A stretch of 64,000 nucleotides of DNA from Psychrobacillus sp044762745 (GTDB taxonomy: Bacteria > Bacillota > Bacilli > Bacillales_A > Planococcaceae). Shown here piece by piece: positions 1-8,888 of this stretch. The position numbers were made by a program, and so were the translations under genes. The stretch spans positions 36,580 through 100,579 of the forward strand of contig NZ_JBIWEX010000018.1 in the NCBI RefSeq assembly GCF_044762745.1, given 5' to 3'. The first letter of the stretch is position 1. Every line of letters begins with the position of its first letter. The notes under the pieces were generated by a model. It was not told the origin of the DNA. It worked only from the letters and a program-made list of their open reading frames with translations, and did no database searches.

Positions 1-715
1 TACCATCTGTCCATTTCCCGCCAAAGTTTAACCCAATACGTCTAAGTCCAATACGTTGAGAAGCGAACCCCCAATTCCACGCTGCTTCTCTAGGCAGAAC
101 CCCTCTACTGTAATCGAGTACGGCAAAGTTATCCTCCGCTTGAAAGGAATAACGAGAGTCGCCCATTTTTACAAATCCAGAAGTGGGCAATATATGATGT
201 TTTGCTGTAAATTGAAATTGTGTTCGATTCCAAGGGATCACTACATTCAAAGAATCATCTTCTAAAGGATGTGAAATATGTAAATCAGCATGCAAAAAGT
301 CTCCATCAAAATCAGGTATTGTAATAGTCATATGCGTTTCGTTTTGTATATATAATAGTTGGATAGACATCTCCTTCGAGTGGAGATGAAGACTTTCTAA
401 AACGTTCGTAGGCATTTTTACTTTATTGCCGAAAGGTATGGTAACTGTTTTTTCTACAAATCGTTGTGTTTCATAATTTAGAAAATATACATAGCAAATT
501 GCGGCATAATCTAAATGACTAATGGTTGCAGAAAAGAGTATATCATCTCCAAAGACACACCAATAATTCCACTTTTTCTTCCGCATATAATGACCTTTTA
601 AATTGCTCTCAATAATTGGTTTTTTGGCATATCCAATTGCCTTTGGATTCAAATTACCCTTTTCATCGCATAGTAAAGTCGACTCGGTAATTTCTTTTTC
701 TGCATGCTGTATCAC
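1..715 (-). CDS. DUF2804 domain-containing protein (3' part outside window)
   Basis: The reverse strand from position 715 stays open to the window edge for 238 codons, so the C-terminus is missing. The start is a GTG, seven bases after an AGAAAGGAAG ribosome site. The N-terminal pattern (EKEITESTLLCDEKGNLNPK, then KKPIIESNLKGHYMRKKKWNYW) matches DUF2804 proteins, which are usually about 330 to 350 residues long and have no proven function. Later residues include the family-like RREAAWNWGFASQR-type stretch (here LPREAAWNWGFASQR). It is divergent from the amidase gene, with 176 bases between them. The family call rests on remembered similarity; the open frame and ribosome site are seen directly. 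Confidence 0.8.
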   Translation of the reverse strand, partial: MIQHAEKEITESTLLCDEKGNLNPKAIGYAKKPIIESNLKGHYMRKKKWNYWCVFGDDILFSATISHLDYAAICYVYFLNYETQRFVEKTVTIPFGNKVKMPTNVLESLHLHSKEMSIQLLYIQNETHMTITIPDFDGDFLHADLHISHPLEDDSLNVVIPWNRTQFQFTAKHHILPTSGFVKMGDSRYSFQAEDNFAVLDYSRGVLPREAAWNWGFASQRIGLRRIGLNFGGKWTDG

Positions 716-891
716 TAGCCATCTTCCTTTCTGAAAAGTAGGTTACCATCTCAAAAAAATCAATTACGCCTTGGCATAATCTGTGACATCCGCTGGAGGC
801 TTAATTTTTGTTGAAAAAATTAAATTCATTGACTCAATACTAGCATATAATTCCCTTGAAATCATATAAACAAATAGAAGGAGGTTGAAAA

Positions 892-1380
892 TTGGCAACT
901 TATAACCGCGATGCTGCGGTAGCTTATGCCCAAAAGTGGTGGAATAGCCACAATCCCAAGTTTCCTATTTTTGATGTGGATTGTACCAATTATATTTCAC
1001 AATGCTTATTTGCCGGTGGTGCCCCTATGAGAGGACAATATAATCGAGGAAGAGGATGGTGGTTAGGGAATAACACTTGGAGTTATAGTTGGAGTACGCC
1101 TCATTCTTTACGCTGGTATTTGGCAGGTTCTACAAAAGGATTACAGGCAACTCAAGTGGATTCACCTACAAAACTAATCCTAGGCGATCTGATTTTTTAT
1201 GACTTTGAAGGGGATGGGAGATACGACCATTCGACGATTGTTACGAGCGTTCAAGATGGCATTCCTTATGTAAATGCGCATACGAATAATAGTCGAAACA
1301 GACATTGGAGTTATGCAGATTCCTATGCACATACACCAAATACGAAATATGTCTTTTTTCATGTTAAAGACCAATTCTAA
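892..1380 (+). CDS. Putative amidase-domain protein (Amidase_6 type)
   Basis: This 162-residue protein matches the putative amidase domain found at the C-terminus of larger Bacillus cell-wall proteins. It has an NlpC/P60-like layout: AVAYAQKWW, then the probable catalytic Cys in DVDCTNYISQCL (about residues 29-40), the GDLIFYDFEGDG segment and the His in DHSTIV. There is no signal peptide, so if it cleaves peptidoglycan it would act inside the cell, in the mother cell or on lysis. The start is TTG 892, after an AGAAGGAGG site at 876-883. A TATAAT hexamer lies at 846-851, but no well-spaced -35 box was found. Substrate is unknown. Confidence 0.8.
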   Translation: MATYNRDAAVAYAQKWWNSHNPKFPIFDVDCTNYISQCLFAGGAPMRGQYNRGRGWWLGNNTWSYSWSTPHSLRWYLAGSTKGLQATQVDSPTKLILGDLIFYDFEGDGRYDHSTIVTSVQDGIPYVNAHTNNSRNRHWSYADSYAHTPNTKYVFFHVKDQF

Positions 1381-1383
1381 TAG

Positions 1384-1424
1384 AAGAAGGGTAACTAAAC
1401 GCTCATACGTTAGTTACCCTTCTT
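1384..1424. terminator. Bidirectional terminator between the amidase gene and degV-like gene
   Basis: AAGAAGGGTAACTAA pairs with TTAGTTACCCTTCTT around a short loop. The two genes converge here, so one hairpin can serve both. Seen directly. Confidence 0.8.
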
Positions 1425-1425
1425 A

Positions 1426-2277
1426 TTATGGTATATACCAAAGCACTGCTAATGTGTCTTCGCCTGCATGTACCGCTAAAGCTGTGCTAATTTCCCCAAT
1501 CTCTATTTCGATATGAGGTGCTTGTAGTAAAATTGCATCTCTCAAACTTTCTGCTTTGTTTAGTGCATTTGCATGCATAATATTCACTAATTTGGCATCT
1601 TCTTGTTCAACCGATTCTACTACTTTATTGATCAAATATTGTACTGCTTTTTTCTCGGAACGAACTTTATCCAGTTCTTGCAATTGTCCTTTGTCATTAA
1701 TCTGAACGATTGGTTTTATTTTCAATAAACTACCTAAGTAGAACTGAGCACTACTCAATCTTCCACCTTTGTATAACTGCGTTAAGTTGCCAATTAAAAT
1801 ATAGTTTCGAAATTTTGATGCTTCTATTCGTAACTGAGCTGCGATTTCGTCGAAGGGTATGCCTTGGGTCTGCAGCTGAAGACCTTTTTCAACAAGACCT
1901 GTAATACCAGCAGACAAAGAAAGAGAATCGACGCATTCTATTTGAACTTCCGCTAGCTCGGCACCACTTAAAGAAGAAGCTATAGTCCCACTCAAACTAC
2001 TTGTCACATGAATAGCAATGATCGATTCATATTCCGCACTTAGTTTTGTATAAAGTTCTGCAAATTCACCAGCGGATGGTTGGGAAGTTTTTACGGGATT
2101 CGTCTCGTTGCGAATATGCTCATACAGCTGTTCAGACGTTAAATCGACACCATCTACATACTGTTGTTGCCCGAAATGAATATTAAGCGGAATTACATAA
2201 ACATCTGAATGGTTTTTTAATAGAGAATTTATATAGGCGCTACTATCGACAACCCAAGCAATTTTTTTCAAAGTCAT
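1426..2277 (-). CDS. DegV family fatty-acid-binding protein
   Basis: DegV/FakB proteins bind a fatty acid and present it to the kinase FakA for phosphorylation and entry into phospholipid synthesis. The N-terminal AWVVDSSAYI, the VYVIPLNIHFG strand, the KTSQPSAGEF motif, the TSSLSGTIASS phosphate/carboxyl-binding loop and the YKGGRLS motif are all present. Length (283 residues) is normal. An upstream in-frame ATG (2286) directly abuts its AGG, whereas ATG 2277 has a usable nine-base spacing, so 2277 is preferred. The plsY-like gene about 110 bases upstream on the same strand is also a phospholipid gene, which fits. Which fatty acid is bound cannot be read from the sequence. Confidence 0.88.
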   Translation of the reverse strand: MTLKKIAWVVDSSAYINSLLKNHSDVYVIPLNIHFGQQQYVDGVDLTSEQLYEHIRNETNPVKTSQPSAGEFAELYTKLSAEYESIIAIHVTSSLSGTIASSLSGAELAEVQIECVDSLSLSAGITGLVEKGLQLQTQGIPFDEIAAQLRIEASKFRNYILIGNLTQLYKGGRLSSAQFYLGSLLKIKPIVQINDKGQLQELDKVRSEKKAVQYLINKVVESVEQEDAKLVNIMHANALNKAESLRDAILLQAPHIEIEIGEISTALAVHAGEDTLAVLWYIP

Positions 2278-2386
2278 GTTAGACATCCTATCTCATACAT
2301 TATTTATTTAATAGTAATTATACCATATTAAATAATCCGTTATGCATGTGAATAGTAAAAAGTACTATTTGTGGAATAGTAACTGT

Positions 2387-2953
2387 TTAGTTTTTCCACC
2401 AGCGTGCTTCCCATGATTCTAAAGCGTCCAATCGATGACGATATAGAATGAGCAGGATTGCAATAGAAAGTGGCCATGAATACGTATATGCAGGGATTAT
2501 CCAGCATAAAATAGCGTATGTACTAAAGGTGATTAACATACTTAATGTGGCACTTCTTAATAATGCGATCATCATTATAAAGCATGCAGCCATGATGCCG
2601 AATAACGACAGATTTAAAACGAGCGCGACTCCTATAAAAGTAGCAATTCCTTTCCCACCTTTAAATTGAAGCCAAAAAGGAAACATGTGGCCGACAATTC
2701 CCCAAAAGCCCGCAATGGCAATAATCTCTAAAGAAAAATGGAAATGAAAACCGATATATAGGATGAGTACACCTTTAAGCGCATCTCCTAAAAATGTTAA
2801 TAGAAATGCAGTTTTTCCAAGGACTGCACCGGCATTTCTAGCTCCCAAGTTTCCGCTACGCATGGTACGTAAATCTGTTTTTTTCCATTTTCCAATCCAC
2901 CAAGCAGTAAGAAAAGTACCGATAAAATAACTGACGATCCAATAAAGGAGCAT
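2387..2953 (-). CDS. plsY: Glycerol-3-phosphate acyltransferase PlsY-like protein
   Basis: PlsY is a membrane enzyme that moves an acyl group from acyl-phosphate to glycerol-3-phosphate, the first step of phospholipid synthesis. This 188-residue protein has at least five hydrophobic segments and the family motifs SGNLGARNAGAVLGK (about 33-47) and GHMFPFWLQFKGGKGIAT (about 88-105), with the Gly-rich FKGGKG loop intact. The usual GATN of motif 1 reads GARN, so this may be a divergent second PlsY rather than the housekeeping one. A GAGGTGA site precedes the ATG. The neighbouring DegV-family protein makes a role in acyl-phosphate metabolism plausible. Confidence 0.85.
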   Translation of the reverse strand: MLLYWIVSYFIGTFLTAWWIGKWKKTDLRTMRSGNLGARNAGAVLGKTAFLLTFLGDALKGVLILYIGFHFHFSLEIIAIAGFWGIVGHMFPFWLQFKGGKGIATFIGVALVLNLSLFGIMAACFIMMIALLRSATLSMLITFSTYAILCWIIPAYTYSWPLSIAILLILYRHRLDALESWEARWWKN

Positions 2954-2975
2954 ATGATCACCTCAAATTGTTTGG

Positions 2976-3004
2976 TTGTAAAATAGCAACCCTTTTAATA
3001 TAAT
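2976..3004 (+). promoter_or_regulatory. Sigma-A-type promoter for the nitroreductase gene
   Basis: TTGTAA (2976-2981) and TATAAT (2999-3004) are 17 bases apart, about 60 bases before the chosen start. Seen by eye only. Confidence 0.5.
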
Positions 3005-3064
3005 GCTTAACTTGGTATGATGTTAGTAATAATTGATGCTAAAGAAAAGGGAGTTTTTCATACA

Positions 3065-3637
3065 ATGATGCAACAATCATTAACTATTCGAGATGCAATT
3101 GTTCAAAGAAGGTCCATCAAGGCATTTAATGGGCAACCCGTGGAAAGAGATATATTACTTTCTATTATGGAAGATTCCATTTGGGCACCGAACCATCAAA
3201 ATAGACAACCGTGGAGATTTGTCGTTGCTTGTGGCAAAGAACTTTTAGATTTATATGATATGTTAAAAGAGTTCGCTATTCCAAAGTGGAAAGAGCTGAC
3301 GAATGAAGAATTAGAAAAACAAATGAAAAAGTTTACAAATCCGGGGGGCTATATTTTTGTCATTGTCCCGGAAGATGCACGTCAAAAAGAGCGTTTAGAA
3401 GATTATGCTGCTGCCAGTATGCTTATTCAAAATATCCAATTGCTTGCATGGGACCGTGGCATTGGTTCATGTTGGAAAACACCAGGCTATTTAGATAATC
3501 CTAAATTCCGTGAAGCGCTTGGGGTTAAACAAGGAGAACGCATCATCAGTATGTTACAAGTTGGCTATTTTGACGAAATGCCAAAACCGAAAGAACGTAA
3601 ACATGTGGATGAACTAGTCACGATATTCGGTGAATAA
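3065..3637 (+). CDS. Nitroreductase family protein (YdjA-like)
   Basis: FMN-dependent NAD(P)H oxidoreductase of the nitroreductase superfamily. The N-terminal IQRR-type motif (IVQRRSIKAFNGQPV), the FMN-contact stretch SIWAPNHQNRQPWRFVV and the C-terminal LLAWDRGIGSCWKTPGY with ALGVKQGERIISMLQVGY are clear. The frame opens at 3017, but that overlaps the promoter area; ATG 3065 follows AAAAGGGAG (3045-3053) by 11 bases, giving 190 residues, normal for the family. It is a single gene with its own promoter and terminator. The physiological substrate cannot be predicted; nitroaromatics and quinones are typical in vitro. Confidence 0.85.
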   Translation: MMQQSLTIRDAIVQRRSIKAFNGQPVERDILLSIMEDSIWAPNHQNRQPWRFVVACGKELLDLYDMLKEFAIPKWKELTNEELEKQMKKFTNPGGYIFVIVPEDARQKERLEDYAAASMLIQNIQLLAWDRGIGSCWKTPGYLDNPKFREALGVKQGERIISMLQVGYFDEMPKPKERKHVDELVTIFGE

Positions 3638-3641
3638 AAGA

Positions 3642-3682
3642 AGAGCTATCTCCTCAGCGAGGGGGATAGCTCTATTTTTTTC
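3642..3682 (+). terminator. Terminator after the nitroreductase gene
   Basis: AGAGCTATCTCC pairs with GGGGATAGCTCT and is followed by a run of seven T. It also faces the convergent dipeptidase gene. Confidence 0.85.
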
Positions 3683-3696
3683 CGGTACATAACTTG

Positions 3697-5094
3697 TTAT
3701 TTTTTTAGTTGTTCTTTGGATAAATCGGCTAGTTCGTAGTAATAATCACCAATAACTCGTAGACCTTGGTCAAAGTTTTCTAAATGGAAATGCTCGTTTG
3801 GTGCATGGAAATTCTCAGATGATAATCCGAAGCCCATTAATACTACTGGCAAGCCAAGAATTTCATCAAATGCAGCTACGATTGGGATAGAACCACCACC
3901 ACGCGTATAGGCAGTTGGAACATTATACACTTTTTCGTAACTCCGGCCGGCCGCTTGAATCGCAGGATGGTCAAATGGTGTGATAAAAGGTTTTCCTTTA
4001 TCAAATTCAGTGACAGTAACTGTAACACCAGTCGGTTTATTTTTTTCAATATGCGCTTTTAGTTTTGCTACGATTTCCTCTGGATCTTGATCTGGTACTA
4101 AACGGCAAGTAATTTTGGCTCCAGCTTCACTCGGTAATACTGTTTTAATGCCTTCACCAGAAAATCCTCCGAACACACCATTCACTTCAAGCGTCGGGCG
4201 AGTCCAAACACGCTCTAAATGAGAAAAGCCTTTTTCACCGAATAGCTCGTCAACCCCAACTTCTTTTTTCAATTCTTCCTCGTCGAATCCAAGTGCTTTG
4301 TATGCTTCACGTTCTTCATCTAATAACGGACGTACATTTTCATAAAATCCTTCTACTTGAATTGTACCTTCTGCATCACGGAAAGAATCTAAAACTGATA
4401 CGAGGGCGTGGATAGAGTTTTGAACGCCACCACCATAAAGACCCGAATGCAGATCTCCTTTAGCTCCTTTTACGTCAATCTGAACGCCACAAAGTCCGCG
4501 TAACCCGTAGCATACAGCGGGTTGTCCCGGTCCTTGCATGCCTGTATCGGAAATGACGATTACATCTGCAGCAAGCTTTTCTTTATTTTCTTCAATATAA
4601 GCTTCTAAGTTTGGACTACCAACTTCTTCTTCGCCTTCGATTAAAAATTTTACGTTCACAGGAAGGGATCCCTCTGTTTGAAGAAGTGCTTCCACTGCTT
4701 TCACATGCATGAACACTTGACCTTTATCGTCACTCGCACCACGAGCATATAATTTGTTGTCACGCACTTCTGGTTCAAACGGTTCTGACTCCCAAAGATT
4801 TAGTGGATCAACAGGTTGCACATCATAATGTCCATAAACAAGAATGGTTGGTTTGTCATCTGCATGTAGCCAGTCCGCATATACTACGGGATGGCCCTTT
4901 GTTTTATCGATGACTACGTTTTCTAAGCCGGCTTTCGAGAAAGAATCTGCCAGCCACTCAGCCCCTTTTTGCATATCTTCTTTGTGCTCAGATAAGGAAG
5001 AAATACTAGGTATGCGTAAAAATTGTTTTAATTCATTTAAATGTACTTCTCGTTTTTCTGTAAAGTAATTATTTAACGCTGTCAAATGGCTCAC
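3697..5094 (-). CDS. M20 family dipeptidase
   Basis: Zinc-dependent aminoacyl peptidase of the M20 (CNDP/carnosinase-like) branch. Metal and catalytic motifs are in order: YGHYDVQP (about 85-92, first metal His and catalytic Asp), ARGASDDKGQ (bridging Asp), IEGEEEVGSPN (catalytic Glu plus metal Glu), ISDTG (metal Asp) and SENFHAPNEHF (metal His). A dimerisation insert lies between about 200 and 350. The frame is open to 5142, but GTG 5094 follows AGAGGA by six bases and gives 465 residues, the normal size. It probably hydrolyses dipeptides in the cytoplasm. No transporter is adjacent. Confidence 0.9.
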   Translation of the reverse strand: MSHLTALNNYFTEKREVHLNELKQFLRIPSISSLSEHKEDMQKGAEWLADSFSKAGLENVVIDKTKGHPVVYADWLHADDKPTILVYGHYDVQPVDPLNLWESEPFEPEVRDNKLYARGASDDKGQVFMHVKAVEALLQTEGSLPVNVKFLIEGEEEVGSPNLEAYIEENKEKLAADVIVISDTGMQGPGQPAVCYGLRGLCGVQIDVKGAKGDLHSGLYGGGVQNSIHALVSVLDSFRDAEGTIQVEGFYENVRPLLDEEREAYKALGFDEEELKKEVGVDELFGEKGFSHLERVWTRPTLEVNGVFGGFSGEGIKTVLPSEAGAKITCRLVPDQDPEEIVAKLKAHIEKNKPTGVTVTVTEFDKGKPFITPFDHPAIQAAGRSYEKVYNVPTAYTRGGGSIPIVAAFDEILGLPVVLMGFGLSSENFHAPNEHFHLENFDQGLRVIGDYYYELADLSKEQLKK

Positions 5095-5149
5095 TTGAAT
5101 TCCTCTTTTCATAAAATTTCGTGAATAGAAATAGTATAGCATAAGAATT

Positions 5150-5179
5150 GTGACAACTAAAATCCGAATATGCTATAGT
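5150..5179 (+). promoter_or_regulatory. Promoter for the CBS-domain membrane protein
   Basis: GTGACA and TGCTATAGT (extended -10, hexamer 5174-5179) are 18 bases apart, about 50 bases before the start. Confidence 0.4.
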
Positions 5180-5227
5180 AATAAAAAGAAATACGGAACG
5201 ATGTTATTATTTTAGGAGGATACAAAA

Positions 5228-6493
5228 TTGTACATAGAATTTGTACTATTAGCAGTTGCATTACTTGTTTCATTCTTTTTATCGGGAAGTGAAACCGCTT
5301 TAATGACAGTGAATAGGATGAAGGTCCGACTGCGTGCTGAACAAGGAGATAGAGCTGCCAAAGACTTGCTCGTTCTATTAACAAGGTCGGACCGAATGAT
5401 TGTTACCATATTAATAGGCAACACGATTGCCAATGTGGCAATGACTGTTTTAGTCATCCTCATTGCTGAACATTATGAGTGGAATATTGTTTGGTCTGTT
5501 ATCGTACTGACCGTAATCATTATTTTATTTGCGGAAGTACTCCCAAAAACAATCGCCGCAACTTTTTCGGAAAAAATCGTGTATATCGTTGCGCCAATAA
5601 TTCGATTATTGATCGGATTATTAAGACCATTATCATTTTTAGTTGCTAAATTTATCAACACGATTATCCGCATCGGGTCTAAAGGGGCTATAAAGGAAAC
5701 GATCATTACGAAAGAAGAATTTATGAATATGGTCGATATAGCATCAACGAACGGTACATTCGAAGACGAAGAATCCGAACGGATAAAAGGCATACTCGAT
5801 TTTCCAAATAAAGACGTATCGGACGTCTTATTTACACATCGGACTGAAATGGTTGCATTGCCTATAGAATCTACGTATGAAGAGGTGCGGGATACTATAC
5901 TCGAGCACTCCTATACGAGATATCCTGTATATAATGAAAACTTAGACACGGTTGTCGGGATGTTTTATTCGAAAAAGCTAATAGAATGGTCCATGGATCC
6001 ATCACTTCCACTCGAAACGCTTATTGATATAGAACCACTGTTTGTCGTACAAACATTGAGCGTGGAGAAAGTATTTGAGCTGATGCTCACACATAAAAAG
6101 CATATGGCAATCGTTTTAGATGAATATGGGGGTACGCTTGGAATTGTCACCCACGAAGATTTAATCGAAGAAATGATCGGGCAAGAAATAGAAGATGAAA
6201 CAGATGATGATGAAGAAATATTAATTCATGAAATGACGGAAAGTCGTCTGATCTGTGCAGGTCGCGTGGAAATCGAAGAAGTAAATTTACTGTTTAATTT
6301 ATCTATTGTAAACGAAAATGAAACAATCGGAGGCTTCGTACTAGACCAGCTAGGGCATGTACCAGAAGAAGGCGAGCAATTTACTTACGAGAATTTATTA
6401 TTTGAAATTAATGAAATGGATCGTAGTCGAATTGTGACGTTAACGATTACGAAAAGAGAAGAACCAGAAGAACATGAAGCGCAAGAGGAATAG
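5228..6493 (+). CDS. CNNM/CBS-domain membrane protein (hemolysin C / MpfA type)
   Basis: This family (UPF0053) includes Mg2+ or Co2+ exporters such as staphylococcal MpfA. The 421 residues show an N-terminal DUF21 membrane domain with the signature SGSETALMTVNRMKVRLRAE (about 18-37) and three to four helices, two CBS domains at about 195-320 (VVGMFYSKKL and ILDEYGG-type VLDEYGGTLGIVTHEDLIEE), then an acidic linker and a CorC_HlyC domain at about 335-410 (RLICAGRVEIEEVN). The start is TTG 5228, seven bases after AGGAGGA. It is monocistronic with a terminator at its 3' end. No magnesium riboswitch was recognised in the short leader. Confidence 0.88.
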   Translation: MYIEFVLLAVALLVSFFLSGSETALMTVNRMKVRLRAEQGDRAAKDLLVLLTRSDRMIVTILIGNTIANVAMTVLVILIAEHYEWNIVWSVIVLTVIIILFAEVLPKTIAATFSEKIVYIVAPIIRLLIGLLRPLSFLVAKFINTIIRIGSKGAIKETIITKEEFMNMVDIASTNGTFEDEESERIKGILDFPNKDVSDVLFTHRTEMVALPIESTYEEVRDTILEHSYTRYPVYNENLDTVVGMFYSKKLIEWSMDPSLPLETLIDIEPLFVVQTLSVEKVFELMLTHKKHMAIVLDEYGGTLGIVTHEDLIEEMIGQEIEDETDDDEEILIHEMTESRLICAGRVEIEEVNLLFNLSIVNENETIGGFVLDQLGHVPEEGEQFTYENLLFEINEMDRSRIVTLTITKREEPEEHEAQEE

Positions 6494-6516
6494 CATTTCC
6501 TTTTGCGCTTTTTTTT
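6479..6516 (+). terminator. Terminator overlapping the end of the CNNM gene
   Basis: GCGCAAGAGGAA pairs with TTTCCTTTTGCGC and runs into eight T. The left arm lies inside the last codons. Confidence 0.85.
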
Positions 6517-6554
6517 AGCTTAGGAAATTATAAGCTCTATGGCTTGTCGATAAG

Positions 6555-7255
6555 TATAGGGATACTGCGTCGTAGTAAGCTCTATTAAGTGACCACTACG
6601 ATTTTCGCTGCAGGCGGACGCTTTCCGCGGGCATGGCTTCAGCCTCCTCGTCGCTTGCGCTCCTGCGGGGTCTTCAGCTCATGCTATTCCCGCTGGAGTC
6701 GCCGCCTTCCGCTTCAATCAATTGGAAAGGCTTCTTGATTTAGCGTCTGCAGTTATCAGAGATATAAATTGATCAGGTACTTGCACTGTTTATTCTATAA
6801 ATTGCTGTCTCCAAATAAGGAGAGCATTTATTCGAATAAAGTACGTTTCATTTAGCTATTTAGTGTTATAACCTCTCGTATGCATGCCGTCTCACTTTAC
6901 GTAAACTTATTAGGTGAACAAATGGTTGCTTTCGCCAGCAATTTGGTTGCTCTCGTGCTGAATTGGTTGCTTTCAGGATAGAATTGATTGCTTTCACCAG
7001 TTGACTGATTGCCCTTAACCATTTATTGGATTCCTTTATGGAAAATTATATATAAGTAAACAGTGTAGCTATTTACTAGCAAGCTCTATTGGATCGCAGC
7101 GGAAGGGCGGCGACTCCTGCAGGATGAGTGAGACAGATGAGCCATCGCAGGCGAACGCGTAGCGTCGGCGATGGCTCATCGCTCACCCGGCGGAAAGCGT
7201 CCGCCCTGCAGCGGAGATCCTAGTGGTAACTTACTTACGACGTAGTTTCCCTATT
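6555..7255. repeat. Composite palindromic intergenic element, copy 1 (~0.7 kb)
   Basis: A gene-free stretch with three parts. The left arm (about 6555-6720) starts TATAGGGATACTGCGTC and holds the GC-rich GGCGGACGCTTTCCG core. The middle holds six consecutive 21-nt units (about 6917-7042) built on TTGGTTGCTTTC. The right arm (about 7090-7255) is the inverted counterpart, containing the strong hairpin GAGCCATCGC...GCGATGGCTC and ending near TTTCCCTATTA. The same three-part plan recurs at 8097-8755 and 33786-34544. No transposase is present. An open frame at 7223-7429 overlaps the right arm and is not considered a gene. Confidence 0.75.
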
Positions 7256-7432
7256 ATGCGTGACATACCAATTTTATTACTAATTTTCATTTCTCATATC
7301 GAGGCAGACATAGGTGCTTTCGCTTTTCTAACTTACACGATTGTAATTATATTGAAAGAGAATACGATGGAGGGTAAGGTTCGGGTTTGGCATTATATAG
7401 TTATAAAGAAAAGCCGAGCGGAGGAATAAATG

Positions 7433-7981
7433 ATGCAAGTTAAAATTGAAGAGATTTATGAAGAATATAACCGTTACATATATTATTTATGTTTGAAACT
7501 AACGAAAGATCAAATAGATGCAGAAGATCTAATGCAAGAATTATGGATGAAAGTTGTACGATATGAATCATATATGAAAGAAGTGGAACATGTAAAAGCT
7601 TGGTTAACGACAATTTGTATGAATACATTCCGTGACAAATACCGTAAGCAAGTAAGACGCAGCAAATACGTTGCAAACCAACCAGAACAACTAGATATAT
7701 CCTTGTTAGATTTAATCGCTGCGGATGTTTTATCAGTGGAAGAGCAGTTAGAGAAAGAAGATGTCGGAGAAATTATTCGTTCGAAAGTTGCTGAGTTAGA
7801 TGGCATTTACCAAAAAACAGTTATGTATTTTTATGTGCACCAGTTTTCATTAATCGAAATTGCAGAAGTGATGAAAGTGTCCATTGGTACAGTAAAATCA
7901 CGACTATTTAGAGCGAAGCAACGTTTAAAAGAGCTTATTATGAATGATGAAATTGCGAAAGATTCTTTAGTTTTAGCATAA
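7433..7981 (+). CDS. Orphan ECF-type RNA polymerase sigma factor
   Basis: An alternative sigma factor that would direct RNA polymerase to its own promoter set. Region 2 covers about 7-75 (YIYYLCLKLTKDQIDAEDLMQELWMKV, then HVKAWLTTICMNTFRDKYRK) and region 4 about 120-170 (KTVMYFYVHQFSLIEIAEVMKVSIGTVKSRLFRAKQRLKE). Of two adjacent ATG codons, 7433 has the better eight-base spacing from GGAGG. No anti-sigma factor gene lies beside it, which is unusual for this class; the gene stands alone between two copies of a palindromic repeat element. Its signal and regulon are unknown. Confidence 0.88.
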   Translation: MQVKIEEIYEEYNRYIYYLCLKLTKDQIDAEDLMQELWMKVVRYESYMKEVEHVKAWLTTICMNTFRDKYRKQVRRSKYVANQPEQLDISLLDLIAADVLSVEEQLEKEDVGEIIRSKVAELDGIYQKTVMYFYVHQFSLIEIAEVMKVSIGTVKSRLFRAKQRLKELIMNDEIAKDSLVLA

Positions 7982-7992
7982 TAATGTGTAAA

Positions 7993-8029
7993 AGTTTCCC
8001 CGTTTGAAATAGCTGGGGAGGCTTTTTTT
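7993..8029 (+). terminator. Terminator after the ECF sigma factor
   Basis: GTTTCCCC pairs with GGGGAGGC (two G-T pairs) before a run of seven T. Confidence 0.75.
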
Positions 8030-8096
8030 GATTAGGAGAAATTCGGATGACGTTTTTTAAGTAACGTAAGGTATGGCATTTTTATATTGTACTTGA

Positions 8097-8755
8097 TATA
8101 GGGATAATGCGTCTTAGTGACCGCTGGGATTTCCGCTGCAGGGCGGACGCTTTCCGCCGGGTGAGCGATGAACCATCGCCGACGCTGCGCGTTCGCCTGC
8201 GATGGTTCATCTGTCTCACTCATCCGGCAGGAGTCGCCGCCCTTCCACTTCAATCCATGAGAATTTCTTTCTAATTTAGTGTCTGCAGTTCGGAGATGTA
8301 AATTGCTCAGGTTCACTGTGTGCTATTTAGTAAACCTAATTAGAAAATGCTGTCTCTACATAAAAGGAATTGGATAAAAGCCTAATTAACTCAACCATTT
8401 GTTGGGATAAACCACCTTATTCATCGGCGTCTCATTCCAAGTAAACTTGTTATTTCAAGAATTGGTTGCTTTCCATGACTGATTTATTACCCAAAGTCAT
8501 TTTCTGGATGCACATATGTGAAAAACTGCATAATATTTAGTCTTAGCGAGTCGGTACTGATAAATAAGCAATTCCTTTTGGATTGGAGCGAAAGGGCGGT
8601 GACTCCAGTGGGATAAAGTGAGTCAGGTGAGACTTCACAACGTACGCGCAAGCGGCGGTGAAGGCTCATCGCTCACCCCACGGAAAGCATCCGCCCTGAA
8701 GCGGAAATCCCAGAGGACACTTAATAGAGCTTTCTTACGACGCATTATCCCTATT
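8097..8755. repeat. Composite palindromic intergenic element, copy 2
   Basis: Ends TATAGGGATAATGCGTC (left) and GACGCATTATCCCTAT (right) are inverted copies. The left arm (about 8130-8255) is nearly the reverse complement of the right arm of copy 1, including the hairpin around GATGAACCATCGC. The middle has only two to three decayed 21-nt units near 8460-8510 (AATTGGTTGCTTTC, then degenerate). The right arm is at about 8580-8755. Open frames within it (for example 8032-8316 and 8618-8890) follow the palindrome and are not credible genes. Confidence 0.75.
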
Positions 8756-8888
8756 ATGCGCATCATTCCATTCACCGTTCCCTTTTGCTATATCAGGGAA
8801 GAGACAGATACTAGCACTTTTGTTCTTTTGGGAAGAAGGTTGGGAGCGATCAATCCCCTCGGTTATCCGCACATAACCATATCCAACT

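Noticed and set aside
5100..5227. Magnesium (ykoK) riboswitch before the CNNM gene
   Set aside because: The leader between promoter and start is only about 45 bases, too short for that RNA.
7223..7429. 68-codon open frame before the sigma gene
   Set aside because: Its first third lies in the right arm of a repeat element, it lacks a ribosome site, and the residues match no protein pattern.
6555..8755. Insertion sequence
   Set aside because: No transposase or transposase remnant was found in any frame, so only non-autonomous elements can be claimed.
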